A stretch of 43,273 nt of DNA, from NCBI RefSeq assembly GCF_001514305.1, contig NZ_KQ949105.1, positions 94,049 through 137,321 of the forward strand, read 5' to 3'. Origin of the DNA: Streptomyces dysideae (GTDB lineage: Bacteria; Actinomycetota; Actinomycetes; Streptomycetales; Streptomycetaceae). Positions 1-8,369 of this stretch are shown piece by piece. How positions within the stretch are numbered: position 1 is the stretch's first letter; each line of letters begins with the position of its first letter. The position numbers were made by a program, and so were the translations under genes. The notes under the pieces were generated by a model. That model worked only from the letters and a program-made list of their open reading frames with translations. It was not told the DNA's origin and ran no database searches.

Positions 1-168
1 CCGAGGCGGCCTACGACAGCGCCTTCCTGACCGTCCGGCTGCCCGCGTCCCACCCGGGTCCGGCTCATCCTCCGCCTCCGGCTGCGCACCAACGCCCCCA
101 GCTACCGCACACCGTTCGACGCCCAGGCCCACGCGTCCTCCGCGGGCGTAGAGGGAGAAACCGTATGA
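1..168 (+). pseudogene. 3' end of an unidentified CDS, possibly frameshifted
   Basis: The window opens inside a gene. From base 58 one frame reads a plausible C-terminus (residues like RTNAPSYRTPFDAQAH) to TGA at 166-168, which overlaps the next ATG as ATGA. The same frame has a stop at 28-30, while the frame starting at base 3 reads a plausible protein (EAAYDSAFLTVRLPASHPG) up to about base 58. The two halves therefore join only through a frameshift near base 58. A carbohydrate-active enzyme would fit the neighbouring rhamnose mutarotase fragment, but I do not recognise the family. The 5' part lies outside the window. Confidence 0.4.
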
Positions 169-311
169 AGCGCATCGCCCAGACCATCAGACTGCGGCCC
201 GAACATCGAGAGGAGTACCGCGAACTCCACTCCGCCGTCTGGCCAGGAGTCGAAGCCGCCCTGAACCGGGCGCAGATCCGCAACTACAGCATCTTCCACG
301 GCGACATGGAC
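165..311 (+). pseudogene. rhaM: 5' fragment of L-rhamnose mutarotase
   Basis: The first 49 codons read like the N-terminus of L-rhamnose mutarotase, the small enzyme that interconverts the alpha and beta anomers of L-rhamnose. Visible signatures are MKRIAQTIRLRPEHREEY, the H-x-x-VWP segment and NYSIF. The start follows GGGAGAAACC and overlaps the preceding stop as ATGA, suggesting an original operon. The family is about 105 residues long, so more than half is missing. After the aspartate near base 311 the frame continues without interruption into alcohol dehydrogenase sequence. This is an in-frame deletion fusion and not a functional mutarotase. Confidence 0.8.
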
Positions 312-390
312 GCCCGAGTCGCCGCACCGGCCGTCCTGGGACACGAGATGTCCGGCAGGATCGTCCGCGTCGGCCCGGGCGTGGAGGGCC
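312..390 (+). pseudogene. internal scrap of a zinc-dependent alcohol dehydrogenase
   Basis: About 26 codons in frame with the mutarotase fragment read PAVLGHEMSGRIVRVGPGVEG. This is the classic GHE segment of medium-chain zinc alcohol dehydrogenases, in which the His-Glu pair sits near the catalytic zinc. Nothing else of the gene is present on either side: the left junction is with rhaM and the right junction, near base 390, is with an aldehyde dehydrogenase 3' end. The fusion ORF ends at 494 in a shadow frame. It is best read as a deletion scar between genes of one former operon. Confidence 0.7.
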
Positions 391-592
391 CTCCCTGGAG
401 ACCGAGTTCGCCGCGATCGACCGGATCGAGGCGGGCGTCGTCGTCAACGAGGTCCCCGGCTTCCGATCCGACGTCATGCCGTACGGCGGGGTGAAGGACT
501 CCGGGACCGGACCCGAGGGACCCCGGTTCGCCTTGAGGACATGACCGTCACGCGGATGGCCGTCATCCGCTCCCGTACCAGGAAGGCCTGAC
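389..592 (+). pseudogene. 3' end of an aldehyde dehydrogenase, frameshifted
   Basis: From about base 392 the sequence encodes SLETEFAAIDRIEAGVVVNE and then the VPGFRSDVMPYGGVKDSG block, the C-terminal region of an NAD(P)-dependent aldehyde dehydrogenase. It is very similar to the last 70 residues of the intact gene at 21331-22830. One glycine codon is missing, and near base 533 a two-base loss after RF shifts the frame. The tail then reads MTVTRMAVIRSRTRKA and stops at 592. The catalytic cysteine and cofactor regions are absent, so this is a dead fragment. Its orientation is opposite to that of the intact copy. Confidence 0.8.
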
Positions 593-594
593 CC

Positions 595-640
595 ATGACC
601 CACCAGCCGAAGCCGAGCGCGCCCTTCGCCGTCCGAGATG
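595..640 (+). pseudogene. 5' end of a short-chain dehydrogenase gene
   Basis: Directly after the aldehyde-dehydrogenase fragment an ATG starts MTHQPKPSAPFAVRD. This closely matches the unusual first residues of the intact SDR gene at 20521-21327 (MTHEPKSSAPYAVDY). The similarity ends within about 15 codons and no nucleotide-binding glycine motif follows. Together with the preceding fragment it preserves the ALDH-SDR junction of a second, decayed copy of that gene pair. Confidence 0.7.
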
Positions 641-802
641 CTCCGGCTGCGACGCTTGCGGCCGGAGCCGAATGGCGAGCACGAGCAGGCCAGCAGGACC
701 ATGGTTCCTCCGCCGGGGCCGGGGTGACCACCGGATGCGGCGACCGTCTCGGGTGTACCGCGTGGCGGTCCGGTCTTCGTGCCGTTCGCGTCGCCGTACT
801 GG

Positions 803-2008
803 CTATGCGCCGGCGCGGGCCAGCGTCTCCAGAGGGCCGACCAGGATCTCGGAGAAGGCGAGTTCGGCGGCTCCGATGAGCACCGCGTCGTCGCCGAGTT
901 CCCCCAGTCGCAGCCGCAGGTTCTCGCGGGAGGCCGTGAGGGCATGGCGGTTGATACGGCTGCGGATCTGGGCCGCCGAGCCGAGGAACACCTCGCGGAG
1001 CGTCCCGCCGAAGATGACCGTACGCGGGTTGAGCACATTGACCAGGTTGGCGACGCCGATGCCGAGCCAGTCACCGACGTCGTGCAGCGCGGCGCGGGCG
1101 GTGATGTCGCCCCGGTCGGCCGCTTCGACGACGGCGCGTACGGCTTCCCGGCCGGTGGCCGACGGGTCGCGCTGCGCGGTCTCCAGCAGGGCGCGCTCCC
1201 CGGCCTCGGCTTCGAGGCAGCCGCGCGCCCCGCAGCCACAGGGCCTGCCGCCGCGCGGGTTGACGACCATGTGCCCGATCTCGCCGCCGTATCCGCAGTC
1301 GCCGCCCAGCAGTTGGCCACCGGTGATGACACCGCCGCCGATGCCGATGTCGCCATGCAGGTACACGAGGTCCTGGCAGCCGGTCCCGGCACCGCGCAGG
1401 TGCTCCGCGAGCGCACCGAGACTGGCCTCGTTGCCGACTGAGACGGGAAGGCCGAGGCCCAGCCGGCGGGTGAGGTCCTCGCCGAACGCTTCCTCCTCCC
1501 AGTCGAGGTAGGGGGCGGCGCGGACGAGGCCGTCGGGTCGGCGCACCATCCCGCGGACGGCGGCGGCCACGCCGACGCAGTAGGTTCCGTGCGGCGCCGT
1601 GCCCACCATCTCCAGTGCGGAGCCGGCGAGGACCTCAGCCACCTTGTCGGCGTCGCGACGGCCGGGAAGCACGGGGATCTCCCTGCGGTCGAGTACGACC
1701 CCGCCCAGACCGATGCGTGCGGCGGCCAGCCGGTCCACGCCGACGTCGAAGGCGAGGACGTACACGCGGTCGGACTCGGGCCGTACGACCAGGGACGGCC
1801 GGCCGGCCCTGCCGGTGTCACGGGGCAGTTCCTCACGGACGAGTCCGGCCGAGGTCAGCTCGCTGACCAGACCCAGGATGGTGCTGCGGTTGAGTCCCAT
1901 GCGCTCGGCCAGGACGGCCCGCGACGTGGAGCCGCCGATGTGCACATGACGGAGCAGGGTGCCGAGGTTGTGCCGGCGAATCTCCTCCTGCGAGGGACCG
2001 GCTTTCAT
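803..2008 (-). CDS. rok7B7: ROK-family transcriptional regulator of the xylose transporter
   Basis: A ROK-family repressor of about 401 residues. An N-terminal winged helix (TSRAVLAERMGLNRSTILGL) binds DNA. The following sugar-kinase-like domain shows the family zinc motif GHMVVNPRGGRPCGCGARGC and the glycine-rich phosphate loop (HGDIGIGGGV). I chose ATG at 2008 over the upstream start at 2056 because it leaves a 13-base gap to the transporter gene instead of an overlap. It is the last gene of the xylFGH operon. In Streptomyces coelicolor the gene in this position is rok7B7, which controls xylose transport and influences carbon catabolite repression and antibiotic production. The symbol here rests on family plus synteny. 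Confidence 0.85.
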   Translation of the reverse strand: MKAGPSQEEIRRHNLGTLLRHVHIGGSTSRAVLAERMGLNRSTILGLVSELTSAGLVREELPRDTGRAGRPSLVVRPESDRVYVLAFDVGVDRLAAARIGLGGVVLDRREIPVLPGRRDADKVAEVLAGSALEMVGTAPHGTYCVGVAAAVRGMVRRPDGLVRAAPYLDWEEEAFGEDLTRRLGLGLPVSVGNEASLGALAEHLRGAGTGCQDLVYLHGDIGIGGGVITGGQLLGGDCGYGGEIGHMVVNPRGGRPCGCGARGCLEAEAGERALLETAQRDPSATGREAVRAVVEAADRGDITARAALHDVGDWLGIGVANLVNVLNPRTVIFGGTLREVFLGSAAQIRSRINRHALTASRENLRLRLGELGDDAVLIGAAELAFSEILVGPLETLARAGA

Positions 2009-2021
2009 GGAGACCCAGACC

Positions 2022-3302
2022 TCATCGTTGTACGGCCCGGCGACGGGAGAGGGCATCCACGCCTGCGGCCACCAGCAGAACCGAACCCGTGACAGCGTAC
2101 TTGACCCCTGAGCTGTACCCCATCAGGCCCATGCCGTTCTGGATGACCGCGACCACCATGCCGCCGAGCACGGCGTCAACGACCCTGCCCCGCCCGCCGA
2201 ACAGGCTCGTCCCGCCGATCACGGCGGCGCCGACCGCCAGCAGCAGCACGTTGCTGCCACCGGTGTTGGGGTCGACCGAGTTGCCCCGGGACGCGGCGAT
2301 GATGCCGCCGACCGCGGCCAGGGACGAGCAGATGACGAACGCGGAGATCCGGATGGCTGCCACGTTGATGCCGGCCCGGCGGGCCGCCTCGGCGTTGCCG
2401 CCCACCGCGTAGATGTGCAGGCCGAACGAGGTGCGCTGGAGCAGGAACGTACCGGCGACGAGCAGGACGGCGATGACCGGCACCACGATCGGCACGCCCT
2501 TGAGCGAGTCGACGATGACGTTGCGGCTGCGCTCCTGGTTGAGCAGGTGGACGGCGATCGCACCGAGCACCGCCAGGCCGCCGATCCTGACCGCGAGCAG
2601 GGTGAGCGGAGCGGTGGCGAGCCCGCGCTGCCGGCGGTTGCGGTTCTGCCGGAGCTGGATCGCCGCGTACGCCCCGACACTGACGGCGAGCAGTACCCAA
2701 CCCAGCACGGGGGAGAGGTTGTTGTTGGCGACGGCCAGGATCGTCTCGTCCCGGATGGAGATGTTGGTGCCTTCCTTCAGCAGCATCAGCACGATGCCCT
2801 GGAATCCCAGGAAGGCGGCCAGGGTGACCACGAAGGAGGGGATGCCGACCTTCGCCACCAGCAGGCCGAGCAGCAGGCCGATGACCGTGCCGGTGAGGAT
2901 CGCCGCGCCGGCCGCGCCGTACCAGGGCCATCCGTGGTCGGTGAGCAGGATGGCCAGGACGGCGGCGCAGACCCCGCTGGCGTACCCCGCGGACAGGTCG
3001 ATTTCGCCGAGGAGGAGGACGAAGACCAGGCCCATGGCGATGGCGATGCTGCCCGCGCCCTGGGTGAGCAGGTTGGCGAAGTTCAGCTCGGAAAGGAAGA
3101 CCGGGCGCAGGGCGGCGAAGAACAGGCACAGGACGATCAGGCCGAGTACGGCGGGGAGGGCGCCCAACTCGCCGCCCCGTACCCGCTCGGCGTAGTTCCG
3201 GGCGACCGAGCGCAGACTCGCTGACCCGGCCGCTCCGTTCTTCTTCGACGTACCGGGACTGCCCGGCAGGTCCGGCTTCTCGGGGGCGAGGGCGGCGGTC
3301 AT
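2022..3302 (-). CDS. xylH: xylose-type ABC transporter permease
   Basis: A 426-residue inner-membrane permease of the ribose/xylose (BPD_transp_2) family. A polar N-terminus of about 50 residues precedes roughly ten hydrophobic segments. The loop EIDLSAGYASG and the segment AVGGNAEAARRAGINV are typical of XylH/RbsC permeases. A longer open frame exists upstream, but ATG at 3302 is preferred because it overlaps the ATPase stop as ATGA, indicating translational coupling. It forms the transmembrane channel for the substrate delivered by the lipoprotein encoded upstream. Xylose specificity is inferred from the binding protein and gene order. Confidence 0.9.
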   Translation of the reverse strand: MTAALAPEKPDLPGSPGTSKKNGAAGSASLRSVARNYAERVRGGELGALPAVLGLIVLCLFFAALRPVFLSELNFANLLTQGAGSIAIAMGLVFVLLLGEIDLSAGYASGVCAAVLAILLTDHGWPWYGAAGAAILTGTVIGLLLGLLVAKVGIPSFVVTLAAFLGFQGIVLMLLKEGTNISIRDETILAVANNNLSPVLGWVLLAVSVGAYAAIQLRQNRNRRQRGLATAPLTLLAVRIGGLAVLGAIAVHLLNQERSRNVIVDSLKGVPIVVPVIAVLLVAGTFLLQRTSFGLHIYAVGGNAEAARRAGINVAAIRISAFVICSSLAAVGGIIAASRGNSVDPNTGGSNVLLLAVGAAVIGGTSLFGGRGRVVDAVLGGMVVAVIQNGMGLMGYSSGVKYAVTGSVLLVAAGVDALSRRRAVQR

Positions 3303-4075
3303 GCGGTGGCTCCGTTGCTGTGGGCGAGGCCGAGGTCCCCGCTGCGGCCTGAGGTGATGAGTTCGACGACCTGGGAGTGCGTCACGTCCGACGTTTTGAC
3401 CTGGGCGGCCATCCGGCCCAGATAGAGGGCGGCGATCCGGTCGGACACCGCGAAGACGTCGTTCATGTTGTGCGAGATCAGGACCACGGCGAGGCCGTTG
3501 TCGGCCAGCCGCCGCACGAGTTCGAGGACCTGTGCCGTCTGGGCGACACCCAGCGCGGCGGTCGGCTCGTCCAGGACGACGACCTTGCTGTTCCACAGCA
3601 CGGCCTTGGCGATGGCCACGGTCTGCCGCTGGCCGCCGGAGAGACTGGAGACCTGCTGGCGGATGGACTTGACGGTGCGGACCGACAGCCCTTCGAGGGT
3701 CCGGGCGGCCATCTCCTCCATCGTCGCGTCGTCCAGGACAAGGCCCCGGCGCTTCTCGCGGCCGAGGAACATGTTCTGCACGATGTCGAGGTTGTCGCAG
3801 AGCGCCAGGTCCTGGTACACGATCTCGACACCCATGGCCGCCGCCTCACGCGGGCTGTGCACCTGGACCTGCTCACCGTCGAACCAGTACTCGCCGCCGT
3901 CGATCGGGTGGATTCCGCCGATGCACTTGACCAGGGTGGACTTGCCTGCGCCGTTGTCTCCGACGAGGGCGGTCACCTCGCCCGGGTGGACGTCGAAGGA
4001 CACGTCGTGCAGTACCTGCACGGCGCCGAAGCTCTTGTCGATCCCGCGCAGTCGAAGGATCGGGGTCGCTGTCAT
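3299..4075 (-). CDS. xylG: xylose-type ABC transporter ATPase
   Basis: A 258-residue ABC ATPase that powers the sugar importer at the cytoplasmic membrane face. Walker A reads GDNGAGKST, the signature is SLSGGQRQ, Walker B is VVVLDEPTAA and the switch histidine lies in LISHNM. It has one nucleotide-binding domain, whereas E. coli XylG and RbsA carry two fused domains, so a homodimer is expected. A good ribosome site (AAGGAG, nine bases before ATG) supports the start. Its stop overlaps the permease start. A 114-base gap with two strong hairpins separates it from the binding-protein gene. Confidence 0.92.
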   Translation of the reverse strand: MTATPILRLRGIDKSFGAVQVLHDVSFDVHPGEVTALVGDNGAGKSTLVKCIGGIHPIDGGEYWFDGEQVQVHSPREAAAMGVEIVYQDLALCDNLDIVQNMFLGREKRRGLVLDDATMEEMAARTLEGLSVRTVKSIRQQVSSLSGGQRQTVAIAKAVLWNSKVVVLDEPTAALGVAQTAQVLELVRRLADNGLAVVLISHNMNDVFAVSDRIAALYLGRMAAQVKTSDVTHSQVVELITSGRSGDLGLAHSNGATA

Positions 4076-4103
4076 GGAAGACGGCTCCTTACGGTCGTGA
4101 GGT

Positions 4104-4175
4104 CGCGGGCCCTGGGGAGGTGGGAGCCCCGGGGCCCGCGGTCGGGCAGGCCGGACCAGGGGGCACGGTCCGGCC
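4104..4175 (-). terminator. two hairpins between xylF and xylG
   Basis: Two perfect inverted repeats lie in the xylF-xylG gap. The first pairs 4104-4112 with 4132-4140 (9 bp, with an inner GGGG/CCCC extension), and the second pairs 4149-4157 with 4167-4175 (9 bp, 9-base loop). No T-run follows. Such structures often act as partial terminators or 3' stabilisers, giving more binding protein than ATPase and permease. That role is an inference. Confidence 0.55.
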
Positions 4176-4189
4176 GGCCGGTCAGGGCG

Positions 4190-5281
4190 CTACTTGATGC
4201 CGGCCTTGGTGCACAGGGCGGCGTACTCGCCCGTGCACAGCTCTTCCTTGGTGACGAAGCCGTCGTCCACGACGTCCTTGACGTTGTCCTGGTAGATGGC
4301 CACCGGGGTCTCCAGCACGGACGGGACCTTGCGCTTGCCCTCGGGGTCCTCGACGGTCGCGTTCGTCTCGCCCTTCTCGCCCTTGGCGAGGGAGATGGCG
4401 AGCTTGGCGGTGGCGTCGGCCTCCTTCTTGACCGCCTTGTAGACGGTCATGCACTGGTCGCCCGCGAGGATGTTCTGCAGGCCCTGCACGGTGGCGTCCT
4501 GGCCGGTGACCGGGACCTCGCCGTTGCGGTTCTGCTTGCGCAGGACGGCGATGGCCGCGTTGCCGAGACCGTCGTTGGCGGCGAGCACACCGCCTATCTG
4601 GCGCTCGCTGGTGAGCATCTGCTCGAAGATGGTGCCGGCCTGGGCGTTGTCCCAGTCCGGGACGGACTGGTCCGGGCCCTTCACGTAGTCACCCGACTTG
4701 TACTTCGGGTCGAGGACGCCGTTGTAGCCCTCGGCGAAGAGGGTGGCGTTGTTGTCCGTCGGGGAGCCGTTGAGCGTGGCGATGATGGGCTTCTTGGCCT
4801 TCATGTCGCTCAGGCACTTGCTGAGGCCCTCGCCCTGCAGTTTGCCGACCGCGGTGTTGTCGAAGCTCACGTAGTACTGGGCGGAGCCGCCGAGAGTGAG
4901 CCGGTCGTAGTCGATGGTGGCGACGCCCTGTGCCTTGGCCTTGTCCAGAACGGCCTTGCCGGTGCCGCTGTCCAGGTTCACGATCACCAGGACGTTCACG
5001 CCGCTGGTGATCATCTGGTCCGCGATGGTCTGGAACTCCTGCTTGTCGCCCTGCGCGTTCTGAATGTCGTACTCGACGCCCGCCGCCTTGAACGCCTCGG
5101 AGAGGTACTTGCGGTCAGCGGTCTCCCAGCGGGCCGAGGACTTGCTGTCCGGGAGGATCACACCGATCTTCGGCTTGGCGTCCGAGCCGGAGTCACTGCT
5201 GCTCGACGAGGAGCCGCCACAGGCGGTGAGCGAGCTGGCCAGCGCCACCGAGGCGGTGGTGAGGAGGAGTCCCTTGCGCAT
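4190..5281 (-). CDS. xylF: xylose-binding lipoprotein of ABC importer
   Basis: A 363-residue substrate-binding protein. The signal peptide ends in the lipobox LTAC at residues 18-21, followed by a Gly/Ser linker, so the mature protein should be lipid-anchored outside the membrane. The body is a periplasmic-binding-protein type 1 fold with typical segments IGVILPDSKSSARWETAD, NLDSGTGKAVLDKA and VLAANDGLGNAAI, as in XylF/ChvE proteins. It captures the sugar and delivers it to the permease. AAAGGA precedes the ATG by eight bases. It is the first gene of the xylF-xylG-xylH-ROK operon. Xylose is the most likely ligand, but related pentoses are possible. Confidence 0.9.
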   Translation of the reverse strand: MRKGLLLTTASVALASSLTACGGSSSSSSDSGSDAKPKIGVILPDSKSSARWETADRKYLSEAFKAAGVEYDIQNAQGDKQEFQTIADQMITSGVNVLVIVNLDSGTGKAVLDKAKAQGVATIDYDRLTLGGSAQYYVSFDNTAVGKLQGEGLSKCLSDMKAKKPIIATLNGSPTDNNATLFAEGYNGVLDPKYKSGDYVKGPDQSVPDWDNAQAGTIFEQMLTSERQIGGVLAANDGLGNAAIAVLRKQNRNGEVPVTGQDATVQGLQNILAGDQCMTVYKAVKKEADATAKLAISLAKGEKGETNATVEDPEGKRKVPSVLETPVAIYQDNVKDVVDDGFVTKEELCTGEYAALCTKAGIK

Positions 5282-6199
5282 GGGCAGGGTCCTTTCTGGT
5301 GTTACGGCCGGACGACCGGACGCACGAGGGTGGTGAGGAGGAAGGCGAGAAGCGCGCTCTCGGGGGAATTGCCGGGTGTTGGGTGATCCGCCCGGCTGAA
5401 TGTTGTGAGCGGGAACTTACGGCGCTCCGGAGCCCGTGCGCCAGAGTGTGGGAGGCGCTATTTGTCATTCGCCATAACAATTAGGTGACGCCGTCGCAAC
5501 ACGGAGGCCGCGCGGCCTCCTGTGCGCCATGAACCCGCAGAGGGCATGAGGTCGTGCGATGGCCGGCCGCGCAGTGGCCCATAGGGCGGCGTGACGCGGA
5601 GTATCCGCGCCGATGGGCTTCCACGGTCGTGACCGCGTCCCTGCCCGCGCGTGTTGGTGGGCCCGCGCGCATCTCGACCGGGCCGGAGCCGGGCCCGCAT
5701 CGGGAGCCGGAACTGCGGCGGGAGTTCTGGGGAGCGATCCACCTGGTGGGCAAGGGGTGGTGACAATCCGTCAAGACGGAGCACATGTGCAGGTCGGCGC
5801 GGTTCGACGTGACCATCGGTGATGGAGGGGCGCCTTCCGTCCGGGAGTCCTGGCTGCCCCGGTCCGCCCACTGAATTTGCAACAAGTCTTGACGGGGGGA
5901 TCTTCCGGCCCCACAGTGTGGCCCGATTAATCAACTGCCCTTACAAACTCGCTGCCCTCCGACGGGACGGGGGACTGTGGTCGGGTCAGGGAGCGCTTCC
6001 AGGCTTCTCTGGCGTCGACAACAGATTCGGTGCGCAGGTCATCGCACTGGCAGTGGCGGCCGCAGGACCTCGCTGCGGGACTTCTCCGTTCCTTTGCTGC
6101 GGCGGGAGTGCCTGCCGGTGCTGGACTGGTTGGTTCTGGCGAGAGTGTGCCGTGCCATGAGACGGGCTGCCCGGGCCCTGACGAAGAAGGAGGAAACAG
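5282..6199. promoter_or_regulatory. 918-base divergent intergenic region between xylF and GH62 gene
   Basis: No convincing gene is seen here; the ORFs are shadow frames. The part near 5455-5490 is the least GC-rich and should hold the leftward xylF promoter. On the right side TTGACG at 5889-5894, inside AACAAGTCTTGACGGG, is a candidate -35 box for the GH62 gene, with only a weak -10 (CACAGT) 17 bases on. Operators for the ROK protein and for xylan or arabinan induction would be expected here, but I could not assign one. Confidence 0.4.
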
Positions 6200-7729
6200 A
6201 TGGTGGCCATTGGTATGGCCAGATGGACTTCGCCCCGACAACGTGGCCTGGTGGCGGTGGTGGTCATGGCCATGCTGACCGCTTTTCTGGTCGTGGCCGG
6301 TGGGACGCGGGCGTCGGCGGCGACGGTTGACCTCAACGGGTGGTACGTGCTGGTCAACCGCAACAGCGGCAAGGCGATGGAGGACTACAACTTCGCCACG
6401 AACGACGGTGCCGCGGTGGTGCAGTGGACGCGCCACGACGGGGCCAACCAGCAGTGGCGGTTCCTCGACTCGGGGGGCGGCTACTACCGGTTGCAGAATC
6501 GGCACTCCGGCAAGGTGCTCGACAACCAGGGGTGGTCGACCACGGCCGGAACCGACATCGTGCAGTGGAGCGATCGGGGCGGGGCCAACCAGCAGTTCCG
6601 GCTGGCAGACTCGTCGGGCGGCTATGTGCGGTTGATCAATCGGCACAGCGGCATGGCCGCGGAGCTGAAGGACGGCTCCACCGCTGACGGGAGCAAAGTC
6701 GTCCAGTCCTGGGACTGGGACGGGAACAACCAGCAATGGCAACTCGTCCGCGTCGGCGACGTCTCCACCCCCTCACTGCCGTCGACGTTCCAGTGGAGCT
6801 CCAGCGGCGTGCTGGCCGGGCCGAAGCCGAACGCGAACCACAACGCCGTGGCCATCAAGGACTTTTCGGTGGTCCGCCACAACAACGAATGGCTGATCTA
6901 CGCCTCGGCCGTTGGCCCGGACTTCGGGTACGCGCTGGAGTTCTTCAAGTTCGGTGACTGGTCACAGGCCGCGTCGGCGCCACAGACGTACCTGGACGAG
7001 GTGTCGCCGATGGGGCCGGGCTACCGGGCCGCACCACAGGTGTTCTACTTCGCCCCGCAGAACCTGTGGTACATGGTCTACCAGACCGGTCCACCCACGT
7101 ACTCGACGAGCACCGACCCCAGCAACCCGGCGTCATGGTCGGCGCCGAAAACGTTCATGTCCACCCAGCCTCCGATCGTGCAGCAGTACAACGGCGGATG
7201 GCTCGACTTCTGGGTCACCTGCGACACGGCCGACTGCCACATGTTCTTCACGAACAACAGAGGGCAGCTCTTCCGGGCGCAGACCACCCTGGCCAACTTC
7301 CCCAACGGCTTCGGCAACACCACCGTGGTCATGTCCGACACGGCCGCCAATGTGTTTGAGGCGACCAATGTGTACAAGGTTGCTGGCGGCAACCAGTACC
7401 TGCTGCTTGTCGAGGCCATGGCGCCGTCCAACGGACGACGCTATTTCCGGTCCTTCACCTCCAGCAGCCTCACCGGACCCTGGACACCGCTGGCCGCCAC
7501 CGAGTCCTCACCGTTCGCCGGCGCCAAGAACGTCTCCTTCTCCGGCACACCCTGGACCCAGGACATCAGCCACGGAGACATGGTCCGCTCCGGCAACGAC
7601 CAGACCAACACCATCGACCCCTGCAATCTGAAGTACGTCTATCAGGGCTTGGACCCCAGCGCCAGTGGCGATTACAACTCGCTCCCGTGGCGGATGGGCC
7701 TCCTCACCCAAACCAACTCAACCTGCTGA
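6200..7729 (+). CDS. secreted GH62 alpha-L-arabinofuranosidase with ricin-B (CBM13) domain
   Basis: A 509-residue exported enzyme. A long signal peptide (residues 1-40, cleavage after ASA) is followed by a ricin-B lectin domain (about 44-184) with three Q-x-W-type repeats (QQW, QQF, QQW), a short linker and a GH62 domain from about 197 to the end. Candidate catalytic residues are Asp221 in AIKDFSVV and Glu387 in VFEATNVYKV, with Asp336 in GWLDFWVT. GH62 enzymes remove arabinose side chains from arabinoxylan; CBM13 binds xylan or galactose-type sugars. A strong ribosome site (AAGGAGG, six bases upstream) fixes the start. It lies divergent to xylFGH, so it probably supplies pentoses for uptake. 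A perfect terminator follows at 7855. Confidence 0.93.
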   Translation: MVAIGMARWTSPRQRGLVAVVVMAMLTAFLVVAGGTRASAATVDLNGWYVLVNRNSGKAMEDYNFATNDGAAVVQWTRHDGANQQWRFLDSGGGYYRLQNRHSGKVLDNQGWSTTAGTDIVQWSDRGGANQQFRLADSSGGYVRLINRHSGMAAELKDGSTADGSKVVQSWDWDGNNQQWQLVRVGDVSTPSLPSTFQWSSSGVLAGPKPNANHNAVAIKDFSVVRHNNEWLIYASAVGPDFGYALEFFKFGDWSQAASAPQTYLDEVSPMGPGYRAAPQVFYFAPQNLWYMVYQTGPPTYSTSTDPSNPASWSAPKTFMSTQPPIVQQYNGGWLDFWVTCDTADCHMFFTNNRGQLFRAQTTLANFPNGFGNTTVVMSDTAANVFEATNVYKVAGGNQYLLLVEAMAPSNGRRYFRSFTSSSLTGPWTPLAATESSPFAGAKNVSFSGTPWTQDISHGDMVRSGNDQTNTIDPCNLKYVYQGLDPSASGDYNSLPWRMGLLTQTNSTC

Positions 7730-7854
7730 CCGAACTGCGCACTCCCGCCCGCAAGTCCGGTACCCACAACGCGTATGCCCTGGTCAAGCGGCGCTTTCCA
7801 GGGGGCGTCGCAACGCGTGGTCGTGTTGATCGGGCCGCGAGCAGTCCATGCTGG

Positions 7855-7886
7855 CGCTCGGCTGGGGTTTCCCAGCCGAGCGTTTT
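7855..7886 (+). terminator. Rho-independent terminator after the GH62 gene
   Basis: A perfect 12-bp stem (CGCTCGGCTGGG at 7855-7866 with its complement at 7871-7882) closes over a GTTT loop and is followed by TTTT. It lies 126 bases after the GH62 stop, on its strand, and no other gene intervenes. Confidence 0.8.
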
Positions 7887-8310
7887 GCGTGGGCGGCCGG
7901 TGAGCTCGGTGGCGACATCTCGAGCTGTTTGACAGCACCATCTCGTCCGCCCAGGTCAACCGGCGACAAACCGGCGCTGCCGCCTCTTGACGAACCATTG
8001 GCAGCGTCGTCAGGCAGGCGAGCGGGAGTCACCGGCAAGCGGTCCCACCGCCGGGCGACGACGAAAGAAGCCGCCGAGGCGAAGGCGGCCAAGCTCGGAG
8101 ATTGGAGTGAGTACGCGGAGTGCCGATCTGTTCCATGTCGTGGCGTCGATCGCGTGCGCGCGAGTCTTGTCGAAGACGCATGGGAACTGCGCTGCGGACG
8201 CGGGAATGCACACCGATCATGGTCGTCAGTACATCTCGAAGGCGTTCCAGCGCGCACGTCTGCGTCAGGGTGGCCCAGGAGAAGCGAAGTCGCCGGGCCG
8301 TGAAAGCTGG
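7887..8310. other. decayed stretch between the terminator and the ISL3 element
   Basis: About 420 bases with no intact gene. Open frames on both strands have poor composition and no recognisable domains, apart from a short integrase-core scrap on the plus strand at about 8203-8275. It looks like residue of earlier insertions. Confidence 0.5.
8203..8275 (+). pseudogene. scrap of an IS3/IS481-type integrase-core transposase
   Basis: About 24 codons read GMHTDHGRQYISKAFQRARL, matching the H-S-D-x-G-x-Q-Y block of the rve integrase core around the second catalytic aspartate. The usual residues before and after are not recognisable. It ends about 35 bases before the ISL3 element. Confidence 0.5.
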
Positions 8311-8315
8311 AATCG

Positions 8316-8369
8316 TGTCGGCGTCGCTTGAACCGTGGCTCAGTCAAGATTTCCGTGAAGCCGATCACG
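8316..8369 (+). repeat. left terminal inverted repeat of ISL3 element
   Basis: Pairs with 10025-10078. The inner 33 bases (8337-8369, starting GGCTCAGTCAAGATTTCCG) are identical to the complement of the right end; the outer 21 have six mismatches. The transposase stop codon lies inside this repeat at 8365-8367. Confidence 0.85.

Noticed and set aside
3377..5386. A 669-codon plus-strand frame over xylG and xylF
   Set aside because: The minus-strand genes here have all transporter motifs; the opposite frame is a composition artefact.
7784..8364. Continuation of the ISL3 transposase frame to a 647-residue protein
   Set aside because: The element and its transposase end in the terminal repeat at 8316-8369; beyond it the open frame is only fortuitous and also arises from a frameshifted reading.
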